DNA of 64,000 nt from Fluviicola sp. XM-24bin1 (GTDB taxonomy: Bacteria; Bacteroidota; Bacteroidia; Flavobacteriales_D; Crocinitomicaceae): NCBI GenBank assembly GCA_003149635.1, contig QCWI01000002.1:87188-151187 (forward strand). The letters run 5' to 3'. A program made the position numbers and the translations under genes. The notes beneath the pieces were generated by a model. The model was not told the DNA's origin. It saw nothing but the letters and a program-made list of their open reading frames with translations, and did not search any database. Shown in pieces: positions 61,761 through 64,000 of the stretch (within the stretch, counting starts at the first letter, position 1; every line of letters starts with the position of its first letter).

Positions 61761-63110
61761 ATGAAAATTGTCTTAACCCACGCGTATTTCATCTATGAAG
61801 ATGTCAAGGAGCAAGAAATTATGCGACCCTACCCTACTCTTGGATTGCTATACATCAGCGCCTTTCTGAAAGATCAACAAAAAGATGTTACCCTTATCGA
61901 TAGCACCTTCTCGACTATTTCCGATTGGCAGCAACAAATTCTCAGCGAAAATCCAGAGATCATTGCGTTTTATACCAACCTCATGACGAAAGTGGAGGTG
62001 CTGCAACAACTGCAATTTTTGAAGAAGGAACTTCCAAAAACGACGTTTGTGGTGGGTGGGCCCGATGTTACTTACAATCAAGAGAACTATCTCAACACGG
62101 GATTTGACATTGCAGTGATCGGTGAAGGGGAGCAGACGATGTTGGAATTGGTCGATGCCCTCGAAAACAAAGGTGATTTGACAGCAGTTCCAGGAATTTC
62201 GTTTTTGAAAGATGGGAATTTGCATGAAAACGAAGCCCGAGTAAAAATCAAAGATTTACCATCACTACCTTTTCCTGATCGAAGCGCAATTCCTTTTGAA
62301 AAGTACCTATCCGTTTGGAAAGAGCATCACGGGAAACGCACCGCAAATATCAGCACCCAGCGTGGTTGTCCGTACACGTGTAAATGGTGTAGTACGGCGG
62401 TTTACGGACAAAGTTATCGCAGGAATGATCCTAAAAGAGTAGTGGATGAAATTTTTCACTTGAAAGAAGATTTTGGCGTGGAAGCCCTTTGGTTTGTAGA
62501 TGACGTTTTCACCGTAAGTCATAAATGGTTAGGGAACTTACATGCCGAATTTGCAAAGCAAAACCTCACCATTCCTTTCGAAATTATCACACGGGCCGAA
62601 CGCTTAAACGAAACCGTATTGTCCCAGCTCAAAGACATGGGATGTTTCCGAATTTGGATCGGGGCGGAAAGTGGATCTCAACGCATTATTGATAAAATGG
62701 ATCGAAGGGTGACACTGGAGACGGTTCAGGAAATGATGCAGCTAACTCGAAAATTTGGAATGGAAGCCGGAACTTTCATTATGGTCGGATATCCCGGTGA
62801 AACGCACGAAGACATCACAGCGACCATGGATCATATAGAGAAATGCAATCCAGATTTGCTTACCATTACGCGGGCGTATCCTATCAAAGGAACGGCATTG
62901 TACACGGAAATTGAGAATGAAATTACTGTGAAACCCGATTGGAATACGAGTACCGACCGAGACATCCGTTTCAAACTTCCCTACTCCGATGCCTATTACG
63001 AAAATGCGATTCGATATCTCGTAAATGGTTGGCAGGCGCATAAGAACAAATCACTCAAAAACAAAGTAAAAAGTAAAGCGGCTTATCAAATGATGCGCGT
63101 TGCGAAATGA
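61761..63110 (+). CDS. B12-binding-type radical SAM protein (paralogue 2)
   Basis: The 449-residue protein is a paralogue of the enzyme at 58606: KIVLTHAYFIYEDVKEQEIM, PYPTLGLLYISAFLKDQQKD, the cluster motif GCPYTCKWC and later FRIWIGAESGSQRIIDKMDR. Both share the extension with VYGQSYRRNDPKRVVDEI / IYGNRYNSRSPERVVEEM after the cysteines, so they are likely to act on related substrates. It is followed after 13 bases by a second methyltransferase, repeating the radical SAM-methyltransferase pairing. Confidence 0.85.
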   Translation: MKIVLTHAYFIYEDVKEQEIMRPYPTLGLLYISAFLKDQQKDVTLIDSTFSTISDWQQQILSENPEIIAFYTNLMTKVEVLQQLQFLKKELPKTTFVVGGPDVTYNQENYLNTGFDIAVIGEGEQTMLELVDALENKGDLTAVPGISFLKDGNLHENEARVKIKDLPSLPFPDRSAIPFEKYLSVWKEHHGKRTANISTQRGCPYTCKWCSTAVYGQSYRRNDPKRVVDEIFHLKEDFGVEALWFVDDVFTVSHKWLGNLHAEFAKQNLTIPFEIITRAERLNETVLSQLKDMGCFRIWIGAESGSQRIIDKMDRRVTLETVQEMMQLTRKFGMEAGTFIMVGYPGETHEDITATMDHIEKCNPDLLTITRAYPIKGTALYTEIENEITVKPDWNTSTDRDIRFKLPYSDAYYENAIRYLVNGWQAHKNKSLKNKVKSKAAYQMMRVAK

Positions 63111-63123
63111 TTAACTTCCCACT

Positions 63124-63843
63124 ATGTCCAAAGCATTCGATCAAGTCACTTTTTTAACTCCTGCTGACAGCTCCTTTGAGTCGCAATACAAAACCGTTCG
63201 AGATCAAGAAGGTCGATGGCTTTCAGATAAGGCGGTTAAAAAACTACCCGAAGTCGATCGAAACAATCCGAAGTATTCAGAGTGGAAGAAACGCGCTTGG
63301 ATGCTCAATAAGTTCGAAACCTATATGAGTCTGGCCTCTACTCTCAATGTCTTGGATCTTGGATGTGGAAATGGTTGGATGACAAATCGGATTTCAAATC
63401 ATTGCGAAACGATTACCGGATTGGATGTTGGCGCTGAAGAATTGGAACAAGCCGCACGGTGTTTTGGAACAAAGGACGTTCAATTTGTGTGTTCTACCGA
63501 TTGGTCGTTACTACCTCAGGGATCATACAACTTGATCTATTTTGCTGGGAGTTTTCACTATTTCGAACCCGATGAAGCCTTTTGGGAAAGCTTGTTCTCG
63601 CTCTTGGCTCCTGAAGGTGAAATCCATATTCTGGAGACGCAATTCTACAGTAATGAAGACGTGGAAAACGCGCGTCAGCGATCAACAGAATATTTCCAAA
63701 ATCTCGGAACAGAAGTCGATTACTACAAACACCTGACTTGGGATGTACTACCAAAAAATCACGAGGTTTTGTATCAACCAGATTTTAGGAACAAGTTGTT
63801 TAAGAACCGATCGCCTTTCCCTTGGATCCGGATTCGTAAATAG
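63124..63843 (+). CDS. Class I SAM-dependent methyltransferase (2)
   Basis: The 239-residue protein has motif I NVLDLGCGNGWMTNRISNHC, then TITGLDVGAEELEQA and LIYFAGSFHYFEPDEAFWE. It belongs to the Methyltransf_11 type. It follows the second radical SAM gene after 13 bases. Its end overlaps the convergent partial gene at 63800 by 44 bases, which is longer than usual; the methyltransferase end (FPWIRIRK) is the better supported of the two. Confidence 0.85.
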   Translation: MSKAFDQVTFLTPADSSFESQYKTVRDQEGRWLSDKAVKKLPEVDRNNPKYSEWKKRAWMLNKFETYMSLASTLNVLDLGCGNGWMTNRISNHCETITGLDVGAEELEQAARCFGTKDVQFVCSTDWSLLPQGSYNLIYFAGSFHYFEPDEAFWESLFSLLAPEGEIHILETQFYSNEDVENARQRSTEYFQNLGTEVDYYKHLTWDVLPKNHEVLYQPDFRNKLFKNRSPFPWIRIRK

Positions 63844-64000
63844 TCTGATACGCCTTTACGGTTTCCGAAACTGAAAAGATTTGACTCTCTGGCTGATCTG
63901 ATTTCAAAAGCATTCGTAACATCGCTACATCCAATTGAGGATCACCAATCAAATGCGGAATTTCCAAATCTCTAGCAATCCCGACGGGCGTAGCCAAAAC
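63800..64000 (-). CDS. Probable glycosyltransferase, C-terminal part only
   Basis: The minus-strand frame is open to the window edge. It reads LATPVGIARDLEIPHLIGDP, then QLDVAMLRMLLKSDQPESQI and ends with KAYQTIYESGSKGKAIGS. The 'tpvGiarDl' and 'iG......la.Ml..LL' layout with a terminal 'ayqtiYes' helix resembles GT-B-type glycosyltransferase C-termini; the assignment is tentative because most of the protein lies outside the window. Confidence 0.4.
   Translation of the reverse strand, partial: VLATPVGIARDLEIPHLIGDPQLDVAMLRMLLKSDQPESQIFSVSETVKAYQTIYESGSKGKAIGS

Overview
The window is chromosomal DNA from a member of the Bacteroidota, most likely Flavobacteriales or a close relative. The evidence is secreted proteins ending in type IX secretion (T9SS) sorting domains, SprB-type repeats, SusC/FecA-like TonB-dependent receptors with carboxypeptidase-like N-terminal domains, HmuY proteins, promoters of the TTG/TAnnTTTG type (clearest in front of the tRNA), A/T-rich leaders without Shine-Dalgarno sequences, and intergenic repeats of a kind common in this phylum. 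There is no rRNA operon, CRISPR array, transposase or integrase.

Layout. 1-9.9 kb: a DUF3137 protein (cut by the window edge), a secreted VWA protein, a strongly expressed-looking T9SS cargo protein, a broken T9SS cargo gene, a secreted nuclease-like protein, purN and marC. 9.9-15.4 kb: a YqjF-like protein, a periplasmic GDPD with a Cys-rich tail, a tiny Cys-rich peptide next to a damaged SigZ-like sigma factor, a MORN-repeat protein and a LysE-type exporter. 15.4-16.0 kb is gene-free but holds a Fur-like box upstream of a strong hairpin terminator, a possible small RNA. 16-27.5 kb: VWA protein, a flavin reductase with a damaged partner, a DUF6435-like small protein, folE with a 6-pyruvoyl-tetrahydropterin synthase gene, an AddB-like nuclease with a DUF4143-type ATPase, TraB/GumN and hutI. 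27.6-29.0 kb: tRNA-Leu(CAA) followed by two tandem GIY-YIG units, each ending in an 18-bp palindrome and a copy of the tRNA 3' part, then gene relics.

29.2-41.9 kb is an iron/haem acquisition region: a DUF6607-HmuY-TonB receptor-HmuY operon, a hemerythrin-like protein, and a DUF4856-imelysin-HTTM-FecA-like operon. All three transcription units carry a shared 20-bp palindrome, AATACC-N8-GGTATT, and the two operons also carry a Fur-like box. 41.9-57.5 kb is mostly housekeeping: a lipid kinase, recA, bcp, a large T9SS beta-propeller protein, an SPFH protein, DUF1295, an M1 aminopeptidase, a biotin carrier protein and a class V aminotransferase. 57.6-64 kb is a tightly coupled cluster (nucleotidyltransferase-like protein, two B12-type radical SAM enzymes, two methyltransferases, a GNAT, an ArsR regulator) ending at a partial, probable glycosyltransferase; it may be the edge of a surface-glycan or natural-product locus.

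Across the window several otherwise well-preserved genes carry single stops or one-base shifts (4.3, 11.8, 18.8, 28.2 kb). This means either recent gene decay or sequence error, and it should be settled before these genes are interpreted.
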